Origin: Actinomycetota bacterium
GTDB taxonomy: Bacteria > Actinomycetota > Actinomycetes > S36-B12 > UBA10799
Reading direction: 5' to 3'
Assembly (NCBI GenBank): GCA_030837445.1
Contig: JAUPKM010000186.1
Location: forward strand, 1 to 5,976
Length of the DNA: 5,976 nucleotides
Shown here: positions 1 through 5,976 of the stretch, piece after piece
Position numbering within the stretch: position 1 is the first letter of the stretch
Layout of the letters: each line of letters opens with the position of its first letter
Notes under the pieces: generated by a model
Seen by the model: only the letters and a program-made list of their open reading frames with translations
What the model was told of the DNA's origin: nothing
Database searches by the model: none
Made by a program: the position numbers and the translations under genes

Positions 1-180
1 TTCAAGGCGCCGATCCGCGCCCAGTACGAGGAGCAGGGCAACCCCTACTACGCGACGGCCCGGTTGTGGGACGACGGTGTGATCGACCCGGCTGACACCA
101 GAACCGTTCTCGGCCTGGCGCTCTCGGCGGCGGGTAACGCCCCGTTGGAACCCGTATCCTATGGCGTCTTCCGGATGTGA
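1..180 (+). CDS. accD1: Acyl-CoA carboxylase carboxyltransferase (beta) subunit, C-terminal fragment, AccD1-like
   Basis: Only the last 59 codons are present; the reading frame is open from base 1 and ends at TGA 178-180. The visible tail contains YYATARLWDDGVIDPADTR, a strongly conserved C-terminal block of acyl-CoA carboxylase beta subunits. By family knowledge this subunit moves the carboxyl group from biotin to the acyl-CoA, in the cytoplasm, together with a biotin carboxylase/carrier alpha subunit. That alpha subunit is encoded immediately downstream, with no more than 8 nt between the genes, so the two are almost certainly co-translated partners. In Mycobacterium tuberculosis the AccA1-AccD1 pair is a 3-methylcrotonyl-CoA carboxylase of leucine breakdown, and the tail and gene order fit that assignment. 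A related acyl-CoA substrate (for example geranyl-CoA) cannot be excluded, because the acyl-binding part lies outside the window. Confidence 0.88.
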   Translation, partial: FKAPIRAQYEEQGNPYYATARLWDDGVIDPADTRTVLGLALSAAGNAPLEPVSYGVFRM

Positions 181-182
181 GG
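179..182 (+). promoter_or_regulatory. Ribosome binding site that decides the accA1 start
   Basis: GAGG lies 6 nt before ATG 189 and only 3 nt before ATG 186. It overlaps the alternative GTG 177, which therefore could not use it. The motif includes the last two bases of the accD1 stop codon, so translation of the two subunits is probably coupled. Confidence 0.6.
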
Positions 183-188
183 CAGATG

Positions 189-2186
189 ATGTTCGACACC
201 GTTCTGGTGGCCAACCGCGGCGAGATCGCGGTGCGGGTGATCCGCACCCTCCGCTCGATGGGGATACGGTCCGTCGCGGTCTACAGCGACGCCGACGTCA
301 ACGCCCGCCACGTTGCCGAGGCCGATGTCGCGGTGCGTATCGGACCGCCATCGGCCCGGCAGAGCTACCTCGACATCGAGGCGGTGATCGGGGCGGCATT
401 GGCCACCGGCGCCCAGGCCGTCCACCCGGGGTACGGATTCCTTTCGGAGAACGCCGATTTCGCCGCCGCTCTCAATCGCGCCGGTCTGGTATTCATCGGG
501 CCGCCGGTATCCGCGATCGCCACCATGGGCGACAAGATCGCCGCCAAGTCGGCGGTGTCCGCGTTCGGGGTGCCGGTGGTGCCCGGTGTCGCCGTACCCG
601 GCCTGACCGACGATGACCTGATCGGCGCGGCGGGTGACATCGGGTATCCGGTGCTGGTGAAGCCCTCCACCGGCGGCGGCGGCAAGGGCATGCGACGGGT
701 GGACGACCCCGCCGATCTGCCCGGCGCACTGGCCGGTGCGCGGCGCGAGGCCGCCGCGGCGTTCGGTGACGACACCCTTTTTCTGGAGCGTTTCGTACTG
801 CGGCCCCGCCACATCGAGGTTCAGGTGCTCGTCGACAGTCACGGTTCGGTTCTGCACCTCGGTGAGCGGGAGTGCAGCCTGCAACGGCGCCACCAGAAGG
901 TGATTGAGGAGGCGCCCTCGCCACTGCTGGATGCCGAAACCCGGGCGAGGATCGGTGCCGCGGCCTGCGACACCGCCCGCAGCGTCGACTACCTCGGGGC
1001 CGGCACCGTCGAGTTCATCGTTTCCGCCGACCGGCCCGACGAGTTCTTCTTCATGGAGATGAACACCCGGTTGCAGGTCGAGCATCCGGTGACCGAGATG
1101 GTGACCGGCTGGGACCTGGTGGAGTGGCAGGTCCGCATCGCCGCCGGGGAGCCGCTGCCGTGTGGCCAGGAGTCGGTCACGATGAGTGGGCACGCCGTGG
1201 AGGCCCGGGTGTACGCCGAGGATCCGTCCGAAGGCTTCCTGCCGACCGGCGGCCCGGTGCTGGCGGTGATCGAACCGGCCACACCGTCGGGAGGGGGCCG
1301 CAGCGCCAGGGTGCGGGTCGACTCCGGCCTGCGGGCCGGAATGACCGTCGGCAGCGATTACGACCCGATGCTCGCCAAGGTCATCGCACATGGTGCAGAC
1401 CGCGCCGAGGCACTGGGCGCGCTGGACCGCGCACTGGCGGGAACCGCCGTACTCGGGGTGGGCACCAACATCGACTTCCTGAGGTTCGTGCTCGCCGATA
1501 CCGATGTCGCTGCGGGCCTTCTGGATACCGGCCTGCTGGAACGTCTGCACTTCAAGCCCGGCGAGCCGGGCGACGACCCGATCATCGCCGCGGCGGCGTA
1601 CCGCTGGCTGCTTCGCTGGCCATCCGGTGCGGCGGACGCGTGGGACCTGCCGTCCGGCTGGCGGGTCGGCGCGCACGCCCCGACCGGGATCCGGCTGCGG
1701 TGCGGACAACGAACCACCCATGTGCACATCACCGGAACGCCGCAGCAGGCCGGCGTGATCGTTGAGGGCGGCCAAAGATGCTCTCTCACAGCATATTTGG
1801 ACGGCCCTGCACTGGTGGTCGCCGTCGACGGTGTCCGCCGGACCTACACGGTGGCATCGGCCGGTCAGCAGATCTGGCTGGCCGGAGACGACGGCACCGC
1901 GCTGGTAGAGGAGGTGCGCGAGGCTCCGGTGCGCGCCACCGATGAACACAGCGGCGATGTGGAGTTGATCAGTCCGATGCCGGGTTCGGTGGTCGCCATC
2001 GGTTCGGCCGACGGTCAGTGGGTCGATGCCGGCACCGTGGTGGTGGCCGTGGAAGCGATGAAGATGGAGCATTCGCTGCGGTCCCCGGTCGCCGGGACGG
2101 TGCAACTCCTCGTCTCCGTCGGTGATCAGGTCACCCGGGGCCAAACCCTGGCACGAATCGTCAACACAGAAAGTCCGAGTACATGA
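189..2186 (+). CDS. accA1: Biotin-dependent acyl-CoA carboxylase alpha subunit (biotin carboxylase + biotin carrier), probable 3-methylcrotonyl-CoA carboxylase AccA1
   Basis: A 665-residue cytoplasmic enzyme that uses ATP and bicarbonate to carboxylate its own biotin, which the beta subunit then uses. Domains in order: biotin carboxylase N-domain at about 1-110 (VLVANRGEIAVRVIRT at the start, HPGYGFLSE at 79-87); ATP-grasp domain at about 115-322 with the glycine loop GGGGKGM (162-168, K166), C229 and K237 in the ECSLQRRHQK block, and the metal/active-site block MEMNTRLQVEHPVTE (289-303); biotin carboxylase C-domain from about 334 (GHAVEARVYAEDP, R340); a divergent linker domain at about 455-590; and a C-terminal biotinyl domain with EAMKMEH (622-628), K625 being the biotin site 40 residues from the end. 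Every catalytic block I checked is intact, and the length is close to that of M. tuberculosis AccA1. ATG 189 is chosen because family members begin MFDTVLVANRGE and GAGG is correctly spaced. GTG 177, which overlaps the accD1 stop as GTGA, and ATG 186 are alternatives. The stop overlaps the next gene as ATGA. Confidence 0.93.
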   Translation: MFDTVLVANRGEIAVRVIRTLRSMGIRSVAVYSDADVNARHVAEADVAVRIGPPSARQSYLDIEAVIGAALATGAQAVHPGYGFLSENADFAAALNRAGLVFIGPPVSAIATMGDKIAAKSAVSAFGVPVVPGVAVPGLTDDDLIGAAGDIGYPVLVKPSTGGGGKGMRRVDDPADLPGALAGARREAAAAFGDDTLFLERFVLRPRHIEVQVLVDSHGSVLHLGERECSLQRRHQKVIEEAPSPLLDAETRARIGAAACDTARSVDYLGAGTVEFIVSADRPDEFFFMEMNTRLQVEHPVTEMVTGWDLVEWQVRIAAGEPLPCGQESVTMSGHAVEARVYAEDPSEGFLPTGGPVLAVIEPATPSGGGRSARVRVDSGLRAGMTVGSDYDPMLAKVIAHGADRAEALGALDRALAGTAVLGVGTNIDFLRFVLADTDVAAGLLDTGLLERLHFKPGEPGDDPIIAAAAYRWLLRWPSGAADAWDLPSGWRVGAHAPTGIRLRCGQRTTHVHITGTPQQAGVIVEGGQRCSLTAYLDGPALVVAVDGVRRTYTVASAGQQIWLAGDDGTALVEEVREAPVRATDEHSGDVELISPMPGSVVAIGSADGQWVDAGTVVVAVEAMKMEHSLRSPVAGTVQLLVSVGDQVTRGQTLARIVNTESPST

Positions 2187-3343
2187 CCGATTTCCTCAGC
2201 ACCGGAATGCTTCCCGACGAGTACTCCCAGTTGGCCAAGACCGTGCGCGACTTCGCCCGCGAAGTCGTGGCCCCGGTGGCGGCCCGACACGACGCCGACC
2301 ATAGCTTCCCGTACGAGATCGTCGCCGGTATGGCGGAGATGGGGCTGTTCGGCCTGCCGTTCCCAGAGGAGTACGGCGGAATGGGCGGCGACTACTTCGC
2401 CCTGTGCCTGGCACTGGAGGAACTGGGCAAGGTCGACCAGAGCGTCGCTGTCACGCTGGAAGCCGGTGTCTCACTCGGGGCAATGCCGGTGTACCGGTTC
2501 GGTACCGAAGCCCAGAAACAGGAGTGGCTGCCACTGCTGGCCAGCGGCCAGGCCTTGGGCGCCTTCGGCCTGACCGAGGCCGGTGGCGGTACCGATGCCG
2601 GTGCCACCAAGACCACCGCCCGCCTCGATGACGGACACTGGATCATCAACGGCTCCAAGCAGTTCATCACCAACTCCGGCACCGACATCACCCGACTGGT
2701 CACCGTTACCGCGGTGACCGGCAACACCGGTGGCCGCCGCGAGATCTCGGCGATCATGGTGCCGGTACCCACCTCCGGTTTCACCGCGGAACCGGCCTAC
2801 GACAAGGTGGGCTGGAACGCCTCCGACACCCACCCGCTGAGCTTCGACGATGTCCGGGTGCCGGCGGAGAACCTGCTCGGGGAACGTGGCCGCGGGTACG
2901 CGAACTTCCTGCAGATCCTGGACGAGGGCCGCATCGCCATCGCCGCGCTGGCCGTCGGGGCGGCCCAGGGGTGCGTCGACGAGTCGGTCCGCTACGCCCG
3001 CGAACGGGCGGCGTTCGGCCAGCCGATCGGGGCCTATCAGGCCATCCAGTTCAAGATCGCTCGGATGGAGGCACGCGCGCAGGCTGCGCGCACCGCCTAC
3101 TACGACGCCGCCGCATTGATGCTCTCGGGCAAGCCGTTCAAGAAGCAGGCCGCGATCGCGAAACTCGTTGCCAGCGAGGCGGCGATGGACAACGCCCGGG
3201 ACGCCACCCAGATCCACGGCGGCTACGGCTTCATGAACGAATACACGGTGGCCCGGCATTACCGGGACAGTAAGATCCTGGAAATCGGCGAGGGCACAAC
3301 AGAAGTGCAACTGATGCTGATCGCGCGGGAGTTGGGCTTCTGA
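2183..3343 (+). CDS. fadE19: Acyl-CoA dehydrogenase, short/branched-chain type, FadE19-like
   Basis: A 386-residue FAD-dependent acyl-CoA dehydrogenase of the usual family length; it makes the alpha,beta-double bond in an acyl-CoA and passes electrons to electron-transfer flavoprotein. The first family signature (GLTEAGGGTDAG) starts at 129. The second (QIHGGYGF and the RDSKILEIGEGT that follows) runs from 343. Helix signature FGQPIGAYQAIQFKIA is present. The predicted catalytic base is E370 in EIGEGTTE, the position used by short- and medium-chain enzymes. The alternative position used by isovaleryl-CoA dehydrogenase is glycine (G249 in LDEGR). The start ATG overlaps the accA1 stop as ATGA, so translation is probably coupled; a weak AGAAAG lies 9 nt upstream. 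Placement behind accD1-accA1 implies that it supplies the unsaturated substrate of the carboxylase, plausibly in leucine or other branched-chain catabolism. The symbol rests on similarity and synteny with the M. tuberculosis locus, from memory; the exact substrate is inferred. Confidence 0.9.
   Translation: MTDFLSTGMLPDEYSQLAKTVRDFAREVVAPVAARHDADHSFPYEIVAGMAEMGLFGLPFPEEYGGMGGDYFALCLALEELGKVDQSVAVTLEAGVSLGAMPVYRFGTEAQKQEWLPLLASGQALGAFGLTEAGGGTDAGATKTTARLDDGHWIINGSKQFITNSGTDITRLVTVTAVTGNTGGRREISAIMVPVPTSGFTAEPAYDKVGWNASDTHPLSFDDVRVPAENLLGERGRGYANFLQILDEGRIAIAALAVGAAQGCVDESVRYARERAAFGQPIGAYQAIQFKIARMEARAQAARTAYYDAAALMLSGKPFKKQAAIAKLVASEAAMDNARDATQIHGGYGFMNEYTVARHYRDSKILEIGEGTTEVQLMLIARELGF
2248..2267. 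repeat. Inverted repeat inside the 5' end of fadE19
   Basis: Two perfect 9-bp arms, CGACTTCGC and GCGAAGTCG, flank a 2-nt centre (CC), about 65 nt after the fadE19 start. It could be an operator-like palindrome or a hairpin in the mRNA. However, it encodes RDFAREV, a common acyl-CoA dehydrogenase sequence, and an 8-bp repeat also occurs elsewhere in this GC-rich DNA, so it may be coincidence. Confidence 0.35.
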
Positions 3344-3348
3344 GTTGT

Positions 3349-5382
3349 TCAGGCCTGGGGGTAGGGAGCCCAACGCCGGGCATAGCCCAATTGGCGTTGG
3401 GAGATCTGTTCAGCTCGCTGTGCCTCGGTGACGTACAGCGTGGTCTCCGGTAGCACCGTGGCGAGTTCGGTCAACGGGACCGCCCGGGTGGCGACGGTCG
3501 GGGTGTCCTCGACGGTCCAGTCGATGTCCTGGAACCGGATCGAGATGGTCCCCTGGTTGAGTCCGCCGGTCGAAATCCAGTTCCACACGGCGGCATCGGT
3601 GGGCGAGATGACGAATGTGTACGTGCCGTCCGGGTTGGCCACCGCCTGGTCGATGTTGAGGCTGGTCTGCTCGTCCCAGTAGTTGCCGGTGATCGTCCAG
3701 TCATCGGTGATCGGCACGTTGAAGTACCGGGCGTTGCGCGGGTCGATCGTCACGACCAGTGCCTCGTCGTCGTCGAGTTGGAAGTATCCGGCGCTCTGCA
3801 GTTGGGTGGACAGGAACGAGGCATTGCGGTCCGGCTGGGAGAGCGTGTTCGGTAAGCGCAACTGCCCGGTCTTGGCGTCGGTGGTGGCCACCGACATGTA
3901 CTGATTCTCCCCGCTGATTCCCAGCAGCAGCATGATGACGGCCGTCTCGACCTGTTGCAGCAGCCGGACCGACGGCAGCGGCGGGATGATCGACACCAGC
4001 GACGTCAGCAGCGGGCTGCCCGCCACCAGCGGGCCGATGCCCGGGATCGCGAAGCCGCCGATCTGGGCGAACAGGCTCGGTGGCGGACCGTTGACGCGCA
4101 GCACCGACAGGCTCATCGGTTCCTGGGAGTTCCAGTCCGTCAACGTATTTCGAGTGGTGATCAAGGTGGTACCGGGCACCAACTGAAGGTGGTTCGTCTG
4201 CCCGGGCTGAGCAGGGGCCGAACTGGCGGTGATGGTGAAGGTGCCGTCGGGGTTGATCTCCAGTTCGCGTCCGTTGATGTTGGCCGCGGTGGTTCCGCTC
4301 AGCCCGGTGAGCACGCTGAAGTTCGTGTCCGCCGGCAGCGATCCGTCGAACCGGCCGGTGATCACATACGACGACGCACTGTTGACGCCGATGAACCGAT
4401 AGATGGTGTCGGGGTTGTCGTACCAGATCCGGGATCCGGCGAATGGCTGCAGATACCAGTCGTGCGGCGGTGCGACCTGTTGAATCACCTTCGGGCTCAT
4501 CGAGTCGAGAAGCTGTACCTCCAGGGCTGCCTGGTTGGCGTACTCGGTGACGGCCCGGTCGAGGCGGGCCAAATTTGCCTGATCCGGTCCACCCACGAGG
4601 GCGAAGTTGTTGCGCGCGGCCAGAACCCAGCCCACCTTGAGGAACAGTCCGGCCAGTTGCACGATCGGGGATCCGGAGAGTTCGGTCGCCAGTCTCTCGG
4701 CATTGAGTTGGTCGGTGGTGGCCAGCACGCTGGTCGGCAGCGGTGCCCCCGGGTTCACCAGTACCGGCACCGATGTGGCGGCGGTGTGGCCCCCGTTGGG
4801 GGCGAACAGCGACTGCAGGCCGTGCAGGTGCCACGGGTTGCCCGGGCGGTCGTCGGCGGTGACGGTGAAGGTGTCGGTGCCGCCGAGGGTCGCGAAGTCG
4901 CTGTCCGGGGTGTAGTCGAAGGTTCCGTTCGGTGTGACCACGACCGAACCCCTGGCCGGCGGGCGATCCACCGTGTAGGTCAGGGCGTACCCGTCAGGTT
5001 GGGCCGGGTTGAGAGTGCCGGTGATTACGCCGGCGGGGGACTGGGTGTTCTGGGCGGCGTTGTAGGCCAGCGTCGGTCGGCGCGCGAACAGGGTGCTGCC
5101 CGGTGCCGCGGCCCGGGCCGGCCTAACTTCGGTGAGGGTGGGCTGTACGGCAGCGACGGGGGTGACCGCCCGTCTGTGGGTGTCGGCAGCCCTGGTCCTG
5201 GGTGCGGTCGCCGGGTGGCGAGCGGATGTGGCCGTGTTACGGGTGGACGTGGCCGCCTGCTCGGCGCTTCCGGTGTCGGCCCCGGCCTCTGGGCTGTGCG
5301 CGATGACCACCCCGGCGCCGAGCGCGAATGCCAACGCCCCGACCCGTCCGACGTATCGGGCATAACGTGTGCGGTGGCTCAC
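3349..5382 (-). CDS. Secreted protein with cadherin/VCBS-like domain and duplicated DUF1214-like C-terminal region, function unknown
   Basis: 677 residues. A Sec signal peptide covers 1-35: basic start, hydrophobic core 14-28, likely cleavage AGA|D after A35, and no twin arginine. Residues 36-105 are a low-complexity Ala/Thr/Arg/Pro linker. Residues about 107-209 form a cadherin/VCBS-type beta domain (GVITGTLNP, YALTYTV, NGTFDYTPD, GTDTFTVTADD). From 215 onward comes a large region with NPDTIYRF (323-330), SYVITGRF (338-345) and NPDGTFTI (377-384), then WTITGNY (562-568) and NPDGTYTF (583-590). These features recall DUF1214 proteins, a family without a settled biochemical role. The two sets look like copies of one module. 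A hydrophobic, Pro/Leu-rich stretch (437-491) lies between them; whether it is membrane-associated is unclear. The product is probably exported to the cell envelope or outside the cell. The start is GTG (5380-5382); a weak AGAG lies 7 nt upstream. It lies 9 nt after the crotonase gene, probably in one operon. I do not recognise a specific function. Confidence 0.8.
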   Translation of the reverse strand: MSHRTRYARYVGRVGALAFALGAGVVIAHSPEAGADTGSAEQAATSTRNTATSARHPATAPRTRAADTHRRAVTPVAAVQPTLTEVRPARAAAPGSTLFARRPTLAYNAAQNTQSPAGVITGTLNPAQPDGYALTYTVDRPPARGSVVVTPNGTFDYTPDSDFATLGGTDTFTVTADDRPGNPWHLHGLQSLFAPNGGHTAATSVPVLVNPGAPLPTSVLATTDQLNAERLATELSGSPIVQLAGLFLKVGWVLAARNNFALVGGPDQANLARLDRAVTEYANQAALEVQLLDSMSPKVIQQVAPPHDWYLQPFAGSRIWYDNPDTIYRFIGVNSASSYVITGRFDGSLPADTNFSVLTGLSGTTAANINGRELEINPDGTFTITASSAPAQPGQTNHLQLVPGTTLITTRNTLTDWNSQEPMSLSVLRVNGPPPSLFAQIGGFAIPGIGPLVAGSPLLTSLVSIIPPLPSVRLLQQVETAVIMLLLGISGENQYMSVATTDAKTGQLRLPNTLSQPDRNASFLSTQLQSAGYFQLDDDEALVVTIDPRNARYFNVPITDDWTITGNYWDEQTSLNIDQAVANPDGTYTFVISPTDAAVWNWISTGGLNQGTISIRFQDIDWTVEDTPTVATRAVPLTELATVLPETTLYVTEAQRAEQISQRQLGYARRWAPYPQA
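3369..3401. terminator. Candidate terminator for the convergent genes
   Basis: A nested hairpin: outer arms CCCAACGCC (3369-3377) and GGCGTTGGG (3393-3401) pair over 9 bp. Inside them GGGC (3378-3381) and GCCC (3385-3388) pair over 4 bp around ATA, leaving AATT as a one-sided bulge. It begins 26 nt after the fadE19 stop and lies within the last codons of the opposing gene. There is no following T-run on either strand, so it is not a classic intrinsic terminator, although mycobacterial terminators often lack one. Because the two stop codons are 5 bp apart, any termination signal must sit inside coding sequence like this. Confidence 0.4.
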
Positions 5383-5391
5383 AGTTCGACT

Positions 5392-5976
5392 CTATGCCCG
5401 GGATGGCCGCTGCGCGGCCGCCAGTCGGGCTTTGAACTCGGGCGATTCGATCGAGGCGGCCTGCGGGCCCAACTCGATGTCCTTGGCGGCCATGTGGAGA
5501 TCGGTGTCGAGGAATCCTGGAATTGCGGTCGCTCGCATCGAGGCCTTGGTCGCCAGCACCACCTCCCGCGGTGCGGCCGCGGGACCGGCAGCCAGCGACA
5601 GCGCGGCGGCGAGTGGATCCTCGGCCACCTGTAATGCCAGTCCGTGCTGCACGGCCTGCTCGGCGTCGAACCGCATCCCGAACAGCAGTGCGGCGCGAGC
5701 CACCTGTGGGCCCACCGCGCGCTGCAACATCCAGGTGGCGCCACCGCCGGGATGGATGCCGAGCTTCTGGAAGCGCGGATCGAACACCGCCGCCGGCCCC
5801 GCGATGCGAACATCAGCGGCCAGGGCGAGATTCAACCCCGCCCCTACGGCGGCCCCGTTGACCGCCGCGATGGTCGGCAGCGTGCACCGGCTGACCGCCA
5901 TGAATCCGGCGTAGATGCGTTCCAGCCCGTCCCGGGCCGCCGCCCCCAACGCGGACAGGTCGGCACCCGCGCAGAA
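5392..5976 (-). CDS. Enoyl-CoA hydratase/isomerase (crotonase superfamily) family protein, C-terminal part
   Basis: The last 194 codons of a minus-strand gene whose start lies beyond base 5976; the frame is open to the window edge and stops at TAG 5392-5394. Residue numbers below count from the window edge. FCAGADLSAL (1-10) is the first oxyanion-hole motif of crotonases. NGAAVGAGLNLALAADVRIA (40-59) is the second, and it forms the CoA-binding core. The block LGIHPGGGATW (72-82) matches the PG-G-G turn after the first catalytic glutamate of hydratases. When aligned on that turn, both classical catalytic glutamates are absent (F69 and A95 stand in their places). It therefore belongs to the fold by clear motif evidence, but ordinary water addition to enoyl-CoA is doubtful. 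It may be a different crotonase activity or a non-catalytic acyl-CoA binder. The secreted-protein gene follows 9 nt downstream in the same frame. Confidence 0.88.
   Translation of the reverse strand, partial: FCAGADLSALGAAARDGLERIYAGFMAVSRCTLPTIAAVNGAAVGAGLNLALAADVRIAGPAAVFDPRFQKLGIHPGGGATWMLQRAVGPQVARAALLFGMRFDAEQAVQHGLALQVAEDPLAAALSLAAGPAAAPREVVLATKASMRATAIPGFLDTDLHMAAKDIELGPQAASIESPEFKARLAAAQRPSRA

Noticed and set aside
177..188. GTG 177 as the accA1 start, giving a GTGA overlap with accD1 and four extra residues
   Set aside because: The neat four-base overlap is tempting, but the GAGG site overlaps this codon and is well spaced for ATG 189, and family proteins start at MFDTVLVANRGE.
1774..1799. 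Small AT-richer patch in accA1 that might be a promoter
   Set aside because: Lies in the poorly conserved linker domain with no convincing -10/-35 pair and no downstream gene start nearby; fadE19 is translationally coupled to accA1.
159..2144. 661-codon open frame on the minus strand opposite accA1
   Set aside because: It mirrors accA1 through GC-rich third-position bias. The product is rich in His/Arg/Gly with no recognisable motif, while the plus-strand frame has all carboxylase motifs.
3075..3091. Hairpin GCGCGCA-GGC-TGCGCGC in fadE19
   Set aside because: Encodes an Ala/Arg-rich helix; explained by codon bias in GC-rich DNA and not placed where regulation is likely.
2471..3373. 300-codon minus-strand frame opposite fadE19
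   Set aside because: A shadow of a well-conserved acyl-CoA dehydrogenase; it would also overlap the end of the secreted-protein gene.
5564..5584. 8-bp inverted repeat TCCCGCGG/CCGCGGGA in the crotonase gene
   Set aside because: Mid-gene, GC-only and without a T-run. It mainly shows that such repeats arise by chance here.
3955..5634. 559-codon open frame on the plus strand opposite the secreted protein
   Set aside because: Arg/Gly-rich shadow frame without family motifs. It crosses two genes that have clear signal peptide or crotonase motifs on the other strand.
1..5976. RNA genes, CRISPR array, insertion sequence or prophage parts
   Set aside because: No gap between genes exceeds about 10 bp, no direct-repeat array is visible, and every long stretch is explained by the five coding regions.

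Overview
The window is high-GC, gene-dense actinobacterial DNA. It is most likely from a member of the Mycobacteriaceae, because the acyl-CoA carboxylase and acyl-CoA dehydrogenase proteins match the mycobacterial AccD1/AccA1/FadE19 set as I remember it, and the secreted protein has a typical mycobacterial signal sequence (YVGRVGALAFALGAG). The species cannot be named from the sequence alone.

Left half, plus strand (1-3343): a tightly packed catabolic operon. It holds the 3' end of accD1 (carboxyltransferase beta subunit), all of accA1 (biotin carboxylase plus biotin carrier, alpha subunit) and all of fadE19 (acyl-CoA dehydrogenase). accA1 and fadE19 overlap by the four bases ATGA, and accD1 and accA1 are separated by 8 nt or less. 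In a leucine-type pathway the dehydrogenase would make an enoyl-CoA (3-methylcrotonyl-CoA) and the carboxylase pair would convert it to 3-methylglutaconyl-CoA.

Right half, minus strand (3349-5976): a second transcription unit that runs toward the first. It holds the 3' part of a crotonase-superfamily gene (enoyl-CoA hydratase-like, start outside the window). Nine bases later, in the same frame, comes a gene for a 677-residue secreted protein. That protein has a signal peptide, an Ala/Thr/Arg-rich linker, a cadherin/VCBS-like beta domain, and a large C-terminal region that resembles DUF1214 and appears to contain two diverged copies of one module. The stop codons of the two units lie only 5 bp apart. 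A nested hairpin just beyond them is a candidate terminator.

There is no non-coding stretch above 15 bp. I see no RNA gene, mobile element, CRISPR array or phage feature. Most of the window is ordinary metabolism. The parts worth a second look are the duplicated module in the secreted protein, its odd pairing with an apparently glutamate-less crotonase, and the short form of the accD1-accA1-fadE19 cluster.
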